Source of the DNA: Brevibacterium sp.
GTDB lineage: Bacteria > Actinomycetota > Actinomycetes > Actinomycetales > Brevibacteriaceae
Direction of reading: 5' to 3'
Assembly (NCBI RefSeq): GCF_031179145.1
Contig: NZ_JAPSIB010000003.1
Coordinates: 124,001 to 188,000 of the forward strand
Length of the DNA: 64,000 nucleotides
Shown: positions 43,680 through 52,965 of the stretch, piece by piece
Numbering within the stretch: the first letter of the stretch is position 1
How the letters are laid out: the number at the start of each line of letters is the position of its first letter
The notes under the pieces: model-generated
The model's input: the letters and a program-made list of their open reading frames with translations, nothing else
Databases searched by the model: none
Told to the model about the DNA's origin: nothing
Translations under genes and position numbers: made by a program

Positions 43680-46013
43680 GTGGCTAAGGGACAATCCGTT
43701 TCCACGACCAGAGGAAACAGCATCAAGAACATACTCAACTACCCGCGCGCTGGAGTGAGCGGGTGGAAGCGTTTCCTCCCCAGCCTTCGCCTGATGGTCA
43801 CGGGCGGGTTGAGCCTCATCATCCTCGGCTGCATCGGATTCATCATCGGATATGCGGTGACGGACATTCCTGAGCCCAACATCGAGGCAACGGGTCAGAC
43901 GTCGACGGTCTACTACTCCGATGGCAAGACACCGATCGGGCAGTACAAGGTCGAGGACCGCAAATCTGTCCCGATCGACGAGATCTCCAAGCCGATGCAG
44001 CTGGCCGCCATCGCGGCGGAGGACACCACGTTCTATGAGAACCGCGGAATCTCGATCAAGGGTCTGTCCCGAGCGGTCGTGGGCGTGGCGACGAACAATT
44101 ACGCCGGTGGCGGATCGACGATCACGCAGCAGTACGTGAAGAACTTCTACCTCACGAACGAGCACTCCATGGGCCGCAAGGTCAAGGAGATGTTCATCGC
44201 CCTGAAGATCGATCAGGAGCAGAGCAAGGACGAGATCCTCGCCAACTACCTCAACACCATCTACCTCGGTCGCCGCTCCTACGGCATCGAGGTCGCCAGC
44301 GAGAACTACTTCGACAAGCCCGCGAAGGACCTCAACCTGAGCGAGTCCGCACTCCTGGCCGCGATGATCCAGCGTCCCGGTGCAGCTGATCCGGCGGACA
44401 ATCCGGAAGCCTACGAAGACCGCTTCAATTACGTCATCAAGTCGATGGTCGACGAGGGCTTCATCACCCAGGAGCAGGCCGATGAGGTCGAGATGCCGAA
44501 GGTGAAGGAGGCCAACAAGGAGAACTCCCTGTCCGGGCAGAAGGGCTACATGTGGGAGTTCGTCCGCCGCGAGGTGATGGCGAAGCTCAACATTGATGAA
44601 TCACAGCTCGACCGTGGCGGCTACGAGATCGTCACCACCTTCGACAAGGATCGGATGAAGGACGCCGAGAAGGCCATCGAGTCCTTGCCGAAGGACAAGC
44701 CGAAAGGTCTGCAGGCTGGGCTCGTCTCCATCAACCCCAAGTCCGGAGCGATCGAGGCATTCTACGGCGGCGAGGACTACCTGGACCAGGCTTTCAACGC
44801 CTCGACCCAGGCCGCCGCCCAGGCAGGATCGACATTCAAGCCCTTCGCCTTGGTCGCGGGTCTCGAGAACGGGGTCCGCCTGACGGACAGGTATGTCGGA
44901 AGCCCCACAACGCTGCAGCTGCCCGAAGGCGGGACGTGGAGGCCGAAGAACTTCGGCGGGGCGAGCTATGGCCCGGTGACTCTGCTCAAGGCGACTCAGA
45001 GTTCGATCAACACCGCATACGCCCAGCTCAACGTTCAGGTCGGCCCTGAGAAGACCGTCGATGTGGCCGAGCGGGCCGGTTTCCGTCCCGGCTGCACCAA
45101 GGAACAGGAAAAGCAGGGTGAGATCGCCGCGTGCACTCGGGGGCTCGAGGCGAATTCGGGTAACGTGCTCGGCACCGCCAGCCCGCGGGTCATCGACATG
45201 GCCACGGCCTATGCGACCTTCGCCTCGAACGGGGTCCGGCACGAGACCCACGCCATCGACCATGTCACCGACGCCGAAGGCACCGAGATCTACAAGGCGA
45301 AGAACAAGGGCAAGCGCGTCTTCGACAAGGCCGTGGCCGCAGAGACCTCCTACGCCCTGCGTCAGGTCGTCAACGGCGGGTCGGGAAGCTACGCTCAGAA
45401 CCTCGGGCGGCCGGCGGCCGGCAAGACCGGTACCTCGTCGGACAACTACTCCGCATGGTTCGCCGGCTACACCCCGAACCTGTCGACCGTCGTCGCTCTC
45501 TACCGCCAAGGCGAGAAGGGACCCGTGCCCATCGGGTCGTACGGTGGTCGCAGCGAAGTCACCGGTGGCTCGTTCCCCATCCAGGTGTGGACCGAGTACA
45601 TGCAGGACGCTCTCAAGGGTGAGCCGATCGAGAAGTTCCCCGAGCGCGGTCAACTGCCGCAGGTGAAGAAGCCCGTGAACCCGGGCGAGCCGGCGCCTCC
45701 GCGGCCGAGCAGGCAGCCGCGCGACAACGATGACAACGATCGTCCGAAGAAGACCAAGGCACCCATCGAGGAGCCCAAGGAGAAGCCGACCGAGGATCCC
45801 AAGGACAAGGACAAGGAGTCCGAGGGTGAGAAGGACGGTTCGAAGGACGCCAGGGAAGAGAAGGACGGCTCGAAGGACGGTGGGGACAAGAGCCCCGCGC
45901 CTGAGCCGAAGGACCCACCGAAGGAAGATCCTCCGCCAACGAAACCGCCGAAGAACGATAAAGACGCTGACGGAGGCGACGGCCTACTGGAAGGGGAAGT
46001 CCCAGCTCAATAG
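43680..46013 (+). CDS. ponA: Class A penicillin-binding protein (glycosyltransferase + transpeptidase)
   Basis: 777 residues, GTG start after GGAGG. A cytoplasmic tail and one membrane helix (LMVTGGLSLIILGCIGFIIG) come first. The GT51 domain has AAIAAEDTTFYENRGISIKG and GGGSTITQQYVKNFYLTNEH. The transpeptidase domain has the SxxK serine in AGSTFKPFALVAGL, SxN in SSINTAYAQLN, and KTG in GKTGTSSDNYSAWFAGYTP. The last 120 residues or so are a charged, Pro-rich tail with a repeated EKDGSKD element and no PASTA domain. The protein polymerises and cross-links peptidoglycan outside the membrane. The GT87-like gene follows 33 bp later. Confidence 0.95.
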   Translation: MAKGQSVSTTRGNSIKNILNYPRAGVSGWKRFLPSLRLMVTGGLSLIILGCIGFIIGYAVTDIPEPNIEATGQTSTVYYSDGKTPIGQYKVEDRKSVPIDEISKPMQLAAIAAEDTTFYENRGISIKGLSRAVVGVATNNYAGGGSTITQQYVKNFYLTNEHSMGRKVKEMFIALKIDQEQSKDEILANYLNTIYLGRRSYGIEVASENYFDKPAKDLNLSESALLAAMIQRPGAADPADNPEAYEDRFNYVIKSMVDEGFITQEQADEVEMPKVKEANKENSLSGQKGYMWEFVRREVMAKLNIDESQLDRGGYEIVTTFDKDRMKDAEKAIESLPKDKPKGLQAGLVSINPKSGAIEAFYGGEDYLDQAFNASTQAAAQAGSTFKPFALVAGLENGVRLTDRYVGSPTTLQLPEGGTWRPKNFGGASYGPVTLLKATQSSINTAYAQLNVQVGPEKTVDVAERAGFRPGCTKEQEKQGEIAACTRGLEANSGNVLGTASPRVIDMATAYATFASNGVRHETHAIDHVTDAEGTEIYKAKNKGKRVFDKAVAAETSYALRQVVNGGSGSYAQNLGRPAAGKTGTSSDNYSAWFAGYTPNLSTVVALYRQGEKGPVPIGSYGGRSEVTGGSFPIQVWTEYMQDALKGEPIEKFPERGQLPQVKKPVNPGEPAPPRPSRQPRDNDDNDRPKKTKAPIEEPKEKPTEDPKDKDKESEGEKDGSKDAREEKDGSKDGGDKSPAPEPKDPPKEDPPPTKPPKNDKDADGGDGLLEGEVPAQ

Positions 46014-46046
46014 GGTTTGCTTAGTCCCAACCGCTAACCTCTAGCC

Positions 46047-47336
46047 ATGCCTTCGAACTCCAGCACCCGGATCGCCGAGCCCCTGCTCGGCGGTCCGGGC
46101 GGCATTCATCTCGGTTTCGCCGGGGCACGCTTCCGGCGCTTCCAGGCCTACATCCTCACCTCCCTGCTCGGTGTCACGACGTTCCTCGCGCTCGCCCTGC
46201 AGGCTCCCTGCCTGAGCTCGGGCTACGCCCAGCCCTCCGCCTCGGCGAGGATGTGCGCCGGACCGCTGGCGACCGCATTCCTCGGCCAGCTCAATCCCGA
46301 CGTGCCGGGACGAGCCGGTGGAGGCGAAGCCGGGTTGTCCGTCCTCGACGCACGCCTGGTCACTGCGATGCAGGGCGTGACCGATGATGTGTCGGTCTTC
46401 ATGCCGTTCGTCCTCATCCTCAACGTCCTCGGCATCGCGGCGCTCGGAGTCGGACTCCTGGTCCTCGCCCGCGAGAGGGCGTGGCTGGTCGCCGTCTTCG
46501 CCTCGCCGGTCATCCTCTTCACTCTCGGTTCGACCCTCGATCCAGTCGCGGTGGCCCTGAGCGTTTGGGCTCTCATTCTGTTCATCGGCGCCCCGCCCGT
46601 CCGGTCGCGACCGTGGGCGTCCGGGATGCTGGTCGGGATCGCGACGTTCATCAACCCCCTCGCGCTGCTCGTCGGGCTCGCCCTGTGCTTGGCAGGGCCC
46701 CATCCGACCCGAGCCGCACCGCACCGGGATCCGCGGATGATGATCGCCGCGGCGGCGGTCACCTCGGCGCTCATCCTCATCCTCGACGGCAGCGCCGTCG
46801 ACCGGGTCATGCATTGGTTCTCCGACGCCGTCGACGGTGGTTCCTTCGCCTCGATCCTCGTCCTGGCGAGGATTGGCGACGCCGAGGTGTGGGGTCCGGT
46901 GTGGGCCACCGCGGCCCTCGGCGTAGTGGCGGCGGTGTCGATCGCGATGATTCTCGTGCGCAGGAACGGTCTCGACCCCGCGGTTGCGGCCTGTCTGCTC
47001 ATCGGCGGGTATCTTCTGCTCGCGCCGGGAATGATGACGTGGGACAGCCTGTGGCTGCTGCCCTTTCTGGTCCTCGCCGTCCACCGCTGGTGGGTGCTCA
47101 TCGTCTGGGCACTGGCGGAGGCGAGCTTCGCCGTGTCGATCCACCTCGGCGATGTCAGCGGCTACGACAGCGACCACGGACTCGAACCGGCATGGGTTGC
47201 CCTCTTCACCCTGCTGCGTCTGTTCGCACTCGTGGCGGCAATCATCTTCGCCGGCGAGAATCTCCACCGGCAGCGGATCAGGGCCCCACGGCGAATCACG
47301 GTGGCGGCTGCCGGGGTGCCGCCTCGGCGTGGCTGA
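46047..47336 (+). CDS. GT87/DUF2029-like polytopic membrane protein
   Basis: A 429-residue integral membrane protein with about ten hydrophobic helices (LTSLLGVTTFLALALQ, FVLILNVLGIAALGVGLLVL, AVFASPVILFTLGSTLDPVA, LLPFLVLAVHRWWVLIVWAL). The segment between helices 1 and 2 is a long outer loop (SSGYAQPSASARMCAGPLAT) with two cysteines. The pattern and the position between a class A PBP and rpsF match the actinobacterial glycosyltransferase family 87/DUF2029 proteins, which use polyprenyl-phosphate sugars in envelope glycan synthesis. The typical N-terminal Asp motif is not obvious, so the enzymatic call is tentative. Confidence 0.7.
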   Translation: MPSNSSTRIAEPLLGGPGGIHLGFAGARFRRFQAYILTSLLGVTTFLALALQAPCLSSGYAQPSASARMCAGPLATAFLGQLNPDVPGRAGGGEAGLSVLDARLVTAMQGVTDDVSVFMPFVLILNVLGIAALGVGLLVLARERAWLVAVFASPVILFTLGSTLDPVAVALSVWALILFIGAPPVRSRPWASGMLVGIATFINPLALLVGLALCLAGPHPTRAAPHRDPRMMIAAAAVTSALILILDGSAVDRVMHWFSDAVDGGSFASILVLARIGDAEVWGPVWATAALGVVAAVSIAMILVRRNGLDPAVAACLLIGGYLLLAPGMMTWDSLWLLPFLVLAVHRWWVLIVWALAEASFAVSIHLGDVSGYDSDHGLEPAWVALFTLLRLFALVAAIIFAGENLHRQRIRAPRRITVAAAGVPPRRG

Positions 47337-47353
47337 GGGCACTGTCCGCAAAC

Positions 47354-47383
47354 ATGACAGCGGTCGCCCGCGTCCTCTAGAAT
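47354..47383 (+). promoter_or_regulatory. Promoter of the rpsF-ssb-rpsR-rplI operon
   Basis: ATGACA (47354-47359), an 18-bp spacer, then TAGAAT (47378-47383); each hexamer is one base from consensus. The start site would be near 47390, giving a leader of about 107 nt. A perfect 7-bp hairpin GCCATGG/CCATGGC (47450-47468) in the leader might be a site for autogenous S6:S18 control, which is known for this operon in other bacteria, but I cannot confirm its conserved bases. Confidence 0.65.
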
Positions 47384-47496
47384 GGTGAGGTCTGTTCCCA
47401 ATTCGCGCCTATCGCGGAAGCCGGAACCGATATGCATAGATACCCTCCTGCCATGGAACGACCATGGCCGTGAAGACCAGAGGAGGTGGGTGACAC

Positions 47497-47787
47497 ATGC
47501 GTCATTACGAGCTCATGCTCATTCTTGACAACGAACTCGAAGAGCGGACGTTGGCTGACACCGTGGACAACTTGCTGAAGGTTGTTCCGGCTGAGAACGG
47601 AACCGTCGACAACGTGGACATCTGGGGACGCAGGCGCTTCGCCTACGAGATCCAGAAGAAGTCCGAAGGCTTCTACGTCGTGGTGGACTTCCACGCCGAG
47701 CCTGCAACGACCAAGGAACTCGATCGTCAGCTCGGACTCAACGAGTCCGTTCTGCGCACCAAGATCCTCCGCCCAGACGCCAAGTAA
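47497..47787 (+). CDS. rpsF: 30S ribosomal protein S6
   Basis: A 96-residue protein with the S6 pattern: [20 protein letters not shown], then [20 protein letters not shown] and [20 protein letters not shown]. It is the first gene of the operon with ssb, rpsR and rplI; AGGAGG lies upstream of the ATG. S6 pairs with S18, encoded two genes on, in the platform of the small subunit. Confidence 0.97.
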   Translation: MRHYELMLILDNELEERTLADTVDNLLKVVPAENGTVDNVDIWGRRRFAYEIQKKSEGFYVVVDFHAEPATTKELDRQLGLNESVLRTKILRPDAK

Positions 47788-47819
47788 GCGTCAAGCTACC
47801 TCGCTTCAAGGAGCATTCA

Positions 47820-48461
47820 ATGGCAGGCGAAACAGTCATCACGGTTGTCGGGAATCTGACAAGTGATCCCGAATTGCGATTCACACCCAATGGTGCGGCC
47901 GTCGCAAACTTCACCGTGGCCTCGACGCCACGCGTCTTCGACCGCGCGTCCAATGAGTTCAAAGACGGAGAGACACTGTTCCTCCGTTGCTCAGTGTGGC
48001 GCGAAATGGGCGAGAACGTAGCCGAAAGCCTCCAGCGAGGGACTCGGGTCATCGTGCAGGGCCGGCTCAAGTCGCGTTCCTTCGAGACCAAAGAGGGCGA
48101 GAAGCGCACCGTCATGGAACTGGACGTCGACGAAGTCGGCCCCAGCCTGCGGCGCGCCACCGCTCAGGTGTCGAAGAACGAACGCAGCGGCGGCGGATTC
48201 TCCGGCGGTGGCAACCCCGGCGGCCAGCAGGGAGGCGCCCAGCAGGGCGGCTTCGGGCAGCAATCGGGATGGGGCAGCAACCCGCAGCAGGGCGCGCCCC
48301 AGGGCAATCCTGGCCAGGGCAACCCGCAGCAGGGTGGTCAGCGCCAGGGCGGCTACAGCCAGGGGAACAACGGACCGGCGAATGATCCATGGGCATCATC
48401 GAGTCCACAGGGCGGCAACGGCGGCTGGGGCAATCCGGGCGCCGATGAACCACCGTTCTAA
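47820..48461 (+). CDS. ssb: Single-stranded DNA-binding protein
   Basis: 213 residues. The OB fold occupies residues 1 to about 115 ([60 protein letters not shown]). A Gly/Gln/Asn-rich linker of about 90 residues follows with repeated [14 protein letters not shown] elements, and the acidic tip ends DEPPF, the peptide that recruits replication and repair partners (DDIPF in E. coli). Placement between rpsF and rpsR is standard. Confidence 0.97.
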   Translation: MAGETVITVVGNLTSDPELRFTPNGAAVANFTVASTPRVFDRASNEFKDGETLFLRCSVWREMGENVAESLQRGTRVIVQGRLKSRSFETKEGEKRTVMELDVDEVGPSLRRATAQVSKNERSGGGFSGGGNPGGQQGGAQQGGFGQQSGWGSNPQQGAPQGNPGQGNPQQGGQRQGGYSQGNNGPANDPWASSSPQGGNGGWGNPGADEPPF

Positions 48462-48498
48462 CCACGTCTGACGACATTTCGTAAATCAGGAGATACTC

Positions 48499-48738
48499 AT
48501 GGCAAAGCCAGAGATCCGGAAGCCTATCAAGAAGAAGGCGAATCCGCTCAAAAAAGGCGAAGCGGCCAAGATCAACTACAAGGACACCGCTACGCTTCGT
48601 AAGTTCATTTCTGACCGTGGCAAGATCCGCGCACGTCGCGTCACCGGCGTGACCGTGCAGGAACAGCGCGTCATCGCGAAGGCCGTGAAGAACGCCCGCG
48701 AGATGGCACTTCTGCCCTACTCGAGCTCTGCTCGCTGA
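48499..48738 (+). CDS. rpsR: 30S ribosomal protein S18
   Basis: A 79-residue basic protein; [20 protein letters not shown] and [20 protein letters not shown] are the S18 signatures. No CxxC zinc motif is seen near the N-terminus, so it is the zinc-independent form. AGGAG precedes the ATG. Confidence 0.97.
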   Translation: MAKPEIRKPIKKKANPLKKGEAAKINYKDTATLRKFISDRGKIRARRVTGVTVQEQRVIAKAVKNAREMALLPYSSSAR

Positions 48739-48753
48739 TCGGAGAGAAGAAAC

Positions 48754-49212
48754 ATGCCAAACCGCAAAGTGATTCTGAATCAGGAAGTCGACGGCCTCGG
48801 AGCCGCCGGCGACATCGTCGAGGTGCGTGCCGGTTACGCCCGTAACCTGCTCCTGCCTCGTGGCTGGGCAAGCGTCTGGAGCGAGGGCGCGGAGAAGCAC
48901 ATCGAGGCTCTCCGCAAGGCTCGCCAGTCGAAGCAGATCGCCGACCACGATGAAGCAGTCAAGGTCAAGGCACAGCTGGAAGCCTCCAGCGCTCGCATCG
49001 AGCTCAAGGCCGGAAAGAACGGTCGCCTCTTCGGCGCCGTCACCCCTGCCCTGGTGGCCGAAGCCCTGCAGGCTGCAACCGGACATGACTTCGACCGCCG
49101 TCAGGTTGCCCTGGCCGGTCACGTCAAGACCCCGGGCACCTACACGGCCACGGTGCGCGTCAACGACGCGATCACCGCCAACGCCAAGTTCGAGGTCGTC
49201 GGCAAGGCCTGA
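48754..49212 (+). CDS. rplI: 50S ribosomal protein L9
   Basis: 152 residues. The N-terminal RNA-binding lobe begins with KVILNQEVDGLGAAGDIVEV and RAGYARNLLLPRGWA, a long connecting helix follows, then the C-terminal lobe (GRLFGAVTPALVAEALQAAT). L9 sits at the base of the L1 stalk. It is the last gene of the operon and is followed by the large inverted repeat at 49265-49375. Confidence 0.97.
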   Translation: MPNRKVILNQEVDGLGAAGDIVEVRAGYARNLLLPRGWASVWSEGAEKHIEALRKARQSKQIADHDEAVKVKAQLEASSARIELKAGKNGRLFGAVTPALVAEALQAATGHDFDRRQVALAGHVKTPGTYTATVRVNDAITANAKFEVVGKA

Positions 49213-49264
49213 GACCAGGCCTGACCGCTGAGGTCGATTCTGTTCAGCGCGTCGTCAGGGCGCG

Positions 49265-49375
49265 CGGCCGTGAAGGTTCGCAGCAGACGATTTGGTGGTC
49301 ACAGACCCGAGGGAAACCACGATATTTCACGGTTTCCCCTCGGGTCTGTGACCACCAATTCTGCATTCACGGCCG
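49265..49375. repeat. Large nested inverted repeat between convergent rplI and oxidoreductase genes
   Basis: Outer arms CGGCCGTGAA (49265-49274) and TTCACGGCCG (49366-49375) are perfect. The inner arms 49292-49318 and 49331-49358 pair over 27 bp with one bulged base, around a 12-nt loop; the inner core reads GGTCACAGACCCGAGGG on the left. It probably ends transcription from both sides, but it is much longer than a normal terminator. Confidence 0.88.
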
Positions 49376-49406
49376 ACCGAGAGTGCGGTTACACGGGTGG
49401 TGCCTC

Positions 49407-50423
49407 TCAGGCGCGATCAGCTGGCTCTATCGGCGGCTCGACCTGGACGACGATCTTGCCGGACTGCTGATTCGACAGCATGTGCTCGTAGGCCCCTGCG
49501 AAGTCCGCGAACTCGAAGACCCGGTCCACCAGAGGCGAGAGCTGACCCCCATTCAGCGCGGCCGAGATTGCGGCGACGGCGCGTTCACGTTGGTGGGGAT
49601 CGCCGACATGGTTGTACATCGAGTACGGGTGGAAACGAGCCCGCACACGTGCCATTGCCGCGACCGGCACAACGGGTTGGGCATCGCTGAGCGTCCCGTA
49701 GCCGAGAACGATGGCATCCGGACCCAGTAGATGCGCGTAGTCGAAGAGCGAGTCCCCGGCGATCGGATCGAAGGAAGCCGCGAATCCGCGCCCGAGCGAA
49801 ATCTCCTGGCTGACGGCATCGAGATCGTCGACTCCGTCGATGACGACGGCATTGGCGCCGTGTTCGAGGACCAGGTCTCGTTTGGCGGCGGTGCGAATCG
49901 TCGCCACCGTCTTCAGTCCCAGCAACTGCGCGATCTGCAGGGCGCCGAGGCCGGCGCTGCTGGCCGCAGCCCTCACGAGGACGGTGTCACCCCACTTCAG
50001 GTCAGCCGCTTCGGTGAAGGCGAACCAGGCGGTGAGGTACTGCATCCAGATGGAAGTGCCGTGGATGAAGTCGATCCCGTCGGTAAGCGGCGCCAAGTAG
50101 TCCTCGGGAGTCACTGCAGTCCTGCCCTGGTTGCCGTGACACAACGTGTGAAACGGCAGCGCCGATACCCGGTCGCCGATCTGGAAGCGGCTCACTGCGC
50201 TGCCGACCTCGGTGACGACGCCGGCAGCCTCCTGCCCGATCCGGGTGGGGAACTGCGGGACCGTGTAGTGTTCGCCCGCCAGGAACATGAGATCCGCCCG
50301 ATTGAGGGCGAAGGCTCTGACTTCGTAGCGGACCTCGTCGGGCGCCAAGGGCGGGTCATCGACGTCGACGACCCGGAGGCGTTCGGGACCGCCGAACTCG
50401 CTGAACTGCAGGACTTCGGCCAT
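49407..50423 (-). CDS. Zinc-independent quinone oxidoreductase-like MDR enzyme
   Basis: 338 residues from ATG 50423 after AAGGG; the longer open frame up to 50876 is a shadow over the permease gene. The GroES-like N-terminus (MAEVLQFSEFGGPERLRVVD; ALNRADLMFLAGEHY; PTRIGQEAAGVVTEVGSAVS) and Rossmann domain (DTVLVRAAASSAGLGALQIA) follow the QOR pattern of medium-chain dehydrogenases. The zinc ligands Cys-His-Glu are absent, so it should be an NADPH-dependent reductase of quinones or enones. It lies 35 bp after the ABC permease gene and could belong to the transporter operon. Confidence 0.88.
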   Translation of the reverse strand: MAEVLQFSEFGGPERLRVVDVDDPPLAPDEVRYEVRAFALNRADLMFLAGEHYTVPQFPTRIGQEAAGVVTEVGSAVSRFQIGDRVSALPFHTLCHGNQGRTAVTPEDYLAPLTDGIDFIHGTSIWMQYLTAWFAFTEAADLKWGDTVLVRAAASSAGLGALQIAQLLGLKTVATIRTAAKRDLVLEHGANAVVIDGVDDLDAVSQEISLGRGFAASFDPIAGDSLFDYAHLLGPDAIVLGYGTLSDAQPVVPVAAMARVRARFHPYSMYNHVGDPHQRERAVAAISAALNGGQLSPLVDRVFEFADFAGAYEHMLSNQQSGKIVVQVEPPIEPADRA

Positions 50424-50458
50424 GATGTGCCCTTTCGATACGCGGTGGGTGGGCGGTG

Positions 50459-51436
50459 TCAGCGACGGACGCGGTCCGCTGCCGCCAAACCGACTGCCGC
50501 CAGGATGATGAAGCCGGTGACCAGGTCCTTCAGCTGCGGATTGAGGCTGAGCAGGTCGAAGCCATTGCCGATGAGTGCGATGAGGAAGACTCCGGCGACG
50601 GATCGCCAGACGGCTCCGACCCCTCCGTAGATGCTTGTGCCGCCCAGGATGACGGCGGCGATGGCCTGCAGCTCCATACCGGTCCCCGCCAAGGGCTGTC
50701 CTGAGGCGATGCGGGAGACTCCGATGGCGCCGGCAATGCCTGCGGCCAGACCGCTCAGCGCCATCACAGCCACTCTCACCCTGATCACCCGCACCCCCGA
50801 CATCTCGGCCGCCTCGGGGTTCCCACCGACGGCGAACACATGCCGGCCGAAGACCGATCTGCGCAGAACGAACCACAGGGCAGCGACCACGGCGATCATG
50901 ACGAACACGGAGATGAAGATCCCTCCGATCCTCTCTCGGCCGAGCGCCGAGAACCCTTCGGTGGTGACGGTGATGAGGCTTCCACCGGTGATCAGGACGG
51001 CGATGGTCGTGAAGATCATCGATGAGGCGAGAGTGGCGAGGAAGGAATGGACTCGGAGCCGAGTGATGACAAGCCCGTTGAAGGTGCCCAGCAGGATTCC
51101 GATGACGGGTGCGGCGAGCAGAGCGGGCCAGACGGTGTCGAAGGCCATGGAGATCGACGCCGCCAGCACACCTGCGAGGCTGTACATCGCGCCGGTGGAG
51201 AGGTCGAAGTTGCCCGAGATGATGACGAACGTTCCGGTGGCGGCGATGATGACGAGTGGAGCGTTCTGACTGAGGATGTTGACAAGGTTGCCGAAAGTGA
51301 AGAACGACGGGGACAGGATGGCGAGGGCGACGATGACGACGCCCAACAGGATGAGGACCGCGTATTCGATGGTCACCTGGCGGATCGATGGTCTGGTCCT
51401 GGCGGCCGGAACACGGTTGTTGAACAGCTGTTTCAT
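50459..51436 (-). CDS. Ribose-type ABC transporter permease
   Basis: A 325-residue BPD_transp_2 family permease with eight to ten helices (VTIEYAVLILLGVVIVALAI; LVIIAATGTFVIISGNFDLS; TGAMYSLAGVLAASISMAF; AGIAGAIGVSRIASGQPLAG; ILGGTSIYGGVGAVWRSVAG). The SGNFDLSTGAMYSLAG loop is the RbsC-like signature that contacts the ATPase. The ATG overlaps the ATPase stop by 4 bp. It forms the membrane channel of the importer; substrate unknown. Confidence 0.93.
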   Translation of the reverse strand: MKQLFNNRVPAARTRPSIRQVTIEYAVLILLGVVIVALAILSPSFFTFGNLVNILSQNAPLVIIAATGTFVIISGNFDLSTGAMYSLAGVLAASISMAFDTVWPALLAAPVIGILLGTFNGLVITRLRVHSFLATLASSMIFTTIAVLITGGSLITVTTEGFSALGRERIGGIFISVFVMIAVVAALWFVLRRSVFGRHVFAVGGNPEAAEMSGVRVIRVRVAVMALSGLAAGIAGAIGVSRIASGQPLAGTGMELQAIAAVILGGTSIYGGVGAVWRSVAGVFLIALIGNGFDLLSLNPQLKDLVTGFIILAAVGLAAADRVRR

Positions 51437-52962
51437 GCTGCGGGCTCCTCTCCGGAAGCGACGTGGAAGAGTCGGAACAGGACGTTCTCCATGGTCGACT
51501 CGCTCGGTTCGATGTGATCGATGGTGCGACCGCCTGCGACGAGATAGGCGCGGTGCGCCAATTCCATGATCTCCTCGTGTTCGGAGGAGATCAGGAGCAC
51601 CCCGTAGCCGTCGGCGGCGAGTCGGCTGATGAGGTCGTAGATCGTGCGTTTTGCACCGACGTCGACCCCACGGGTCGGCTCATCGAGGATGACCAGATCG
51701 GGTTTCGCGGCCAGCGCCTTGGCGAGCAGGGCCTTCTGCTGGTTGCCGCCGGAGAATTGCCCCACCGGGCGTTCGATGTCCAGGGGTCGGATCTCGAGCG
51801 AATCGGCGAGCTCGCGGGCTGTGCCGATCTCAGCGGACGTGCGCACGATCCCCGAGGTGGCGCGAGCTGCCAGGCTGGACAGGGCAATGTTCTCCCGGAC
51901 AGAGCGTTCGAGGACGAGTCCGTCCTTGTGCCGATCCTCCGGGACCAGGAAAACTCCTTCGGAGATCATCCGATGCGGAGGGGCCCCGGTCCGGTCGAAG
52001 CCTTTGACCTCCACGGTTCCGCCCGTGATCGCATCGACGCCGATCAACGCGCGCAGGCATTCGGAGCGACCGCTGCCGACGAGTCCGAGCAGGCCCACGA
52101 TCTCGCCGCGATGCACCTCGAAGGACATATCCTTGACCCCTGTGTCCGTTGCCAGGTTCGACACCTTGAGCAGAGGGACGTCGCCTGGTTCAGGTGCCTC
52201 GGTGCGGTCCGGAAACGCCTGATCCAGTTCACGGCCGAGCATGGCGGTGACCAGATCGCGTTTGCCGACATCCTCGGCGGGCACGGTCATGATGTGCCGG
52301 CCGTCGCGCATGACCGTGACGGTGTCGGAGACTCGCAGCACGGAGTCGAGGAAGTGCGACACGTAGATGATGCTGCAACCGCGTTCGGACAGACTGCGCA
52401 TGAGGGTCTCGAGCTGGCCCATCTCATGTGCGGTCAGCGAGGACGTCGGTTCATCCATGACGATGACGTTCGCATTGCGTGCCAGTGAGCGCAGGATCTC
52501 CGTCTTCTGCTGGTCCGCGATCCTGAGATCGCGGACCAGTGCTCGTGGGTTCAGGCCGAAGCCCACTTCCGCGTCGAGAGCGGCGAAGCGTTCGTTCAGC
52601 CCGCGTTTGAGGAACCCGAGTCGATGTCGTTCGGCCCCCAGGTACACGTTCTCGGCAACGGTGAGGTCCGGCACGAGGGCGAGTTCCTGGGCGATCATGG
52701 CGATTCCGGCGGTCTGGGCCGTGCCGGGGTTCCAGTGTCTGACCGGGTCCCCGTCGATGAGAAGGTCCCCGTCATCGGGAGAATAGACTCCGGCGATGAT
52801 CTTGCCGAGAGTTGACTTCCCGGCGCCGTTCTCGCCCACGATCGAATGAACCTGGCCGGGACGGATCGTCACGGACACGTCATCGAGAGCCTGGGTGGCG
52901 CCGAACCGCTTGCTGATGTGGCTCAGCTCGACCGGCAGTCGGTCCGCATCACTGTTCGACAT
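51433..52962 (-). CDS. Sugar-type ABC transporter ATPase with two nucleotide-binding domains
   Basis: A 509-residue RbsA/MglA-like tandem ATPase. The first half has Walker A VGENGAGKSTLGKIIAGVYS (about residues 42-61) and Walker B NVIVMDEPTSSLT. The second half has a degenerate Walker A GLVGSGRSECLRALIG, signature FSGGNQQKALLAKALA and Walker B LVILDEPTRGVDVGAKR. One active and one degenerate P-loop is normal for the family. It begins 3 bp after the binding-protein stop and overlaps the permease gene. Confidence 0.95.
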   Translation of the reverse strand: MSNSDADRLPVELSHISKRFGATQALDDVSVTIRPGQVHSIVGENGAGKSTLGKIIAGVYSPDDGDLLIDGDPVRHWNPGTAQTAGIAMIAQELALVPDLTVAENVYLGAERHRLGFLKRGLNERFAALDAEVGFGLNPRALVRDLRIADQQKTEILRSLARNANVIVMDEPTSSLTAHEMGQLETLMRSLSERGCSIIYVSHFLDSVLRVSDTVTVMRDGRHIMTVPAEDVGKRDLVTAMLGRELDQAFPDRTEAPEPGDVPLLKVSNLATDTGVKDMSFEVHRGEIVGLLGLVGSGRSECLRALIGVDAITGGTVEVKGFDRTGAPPHRMISEGVFLVPEDRHKDGLVLERSVRENIALSSLAARATSGIVRTSAEIGTARELADSLEIRPLDIERPVGQFSGGNQQKALLAKALAAKPDLVILDEPTRGVDVGAKRTIYDLISRLAADGYGVLLISSEHEEIMELAHRAYLVAGGRTIDHIEPSESTMENVLFRLFHVASGEEPAA

Positions 52963-52965
52963 GGC

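Noticed and set aside
46041-47351. Reverse ORF of 436 codons
   Set aside because: Antisense to the GT87-like membrane protein gene; low-complexity charged composition.
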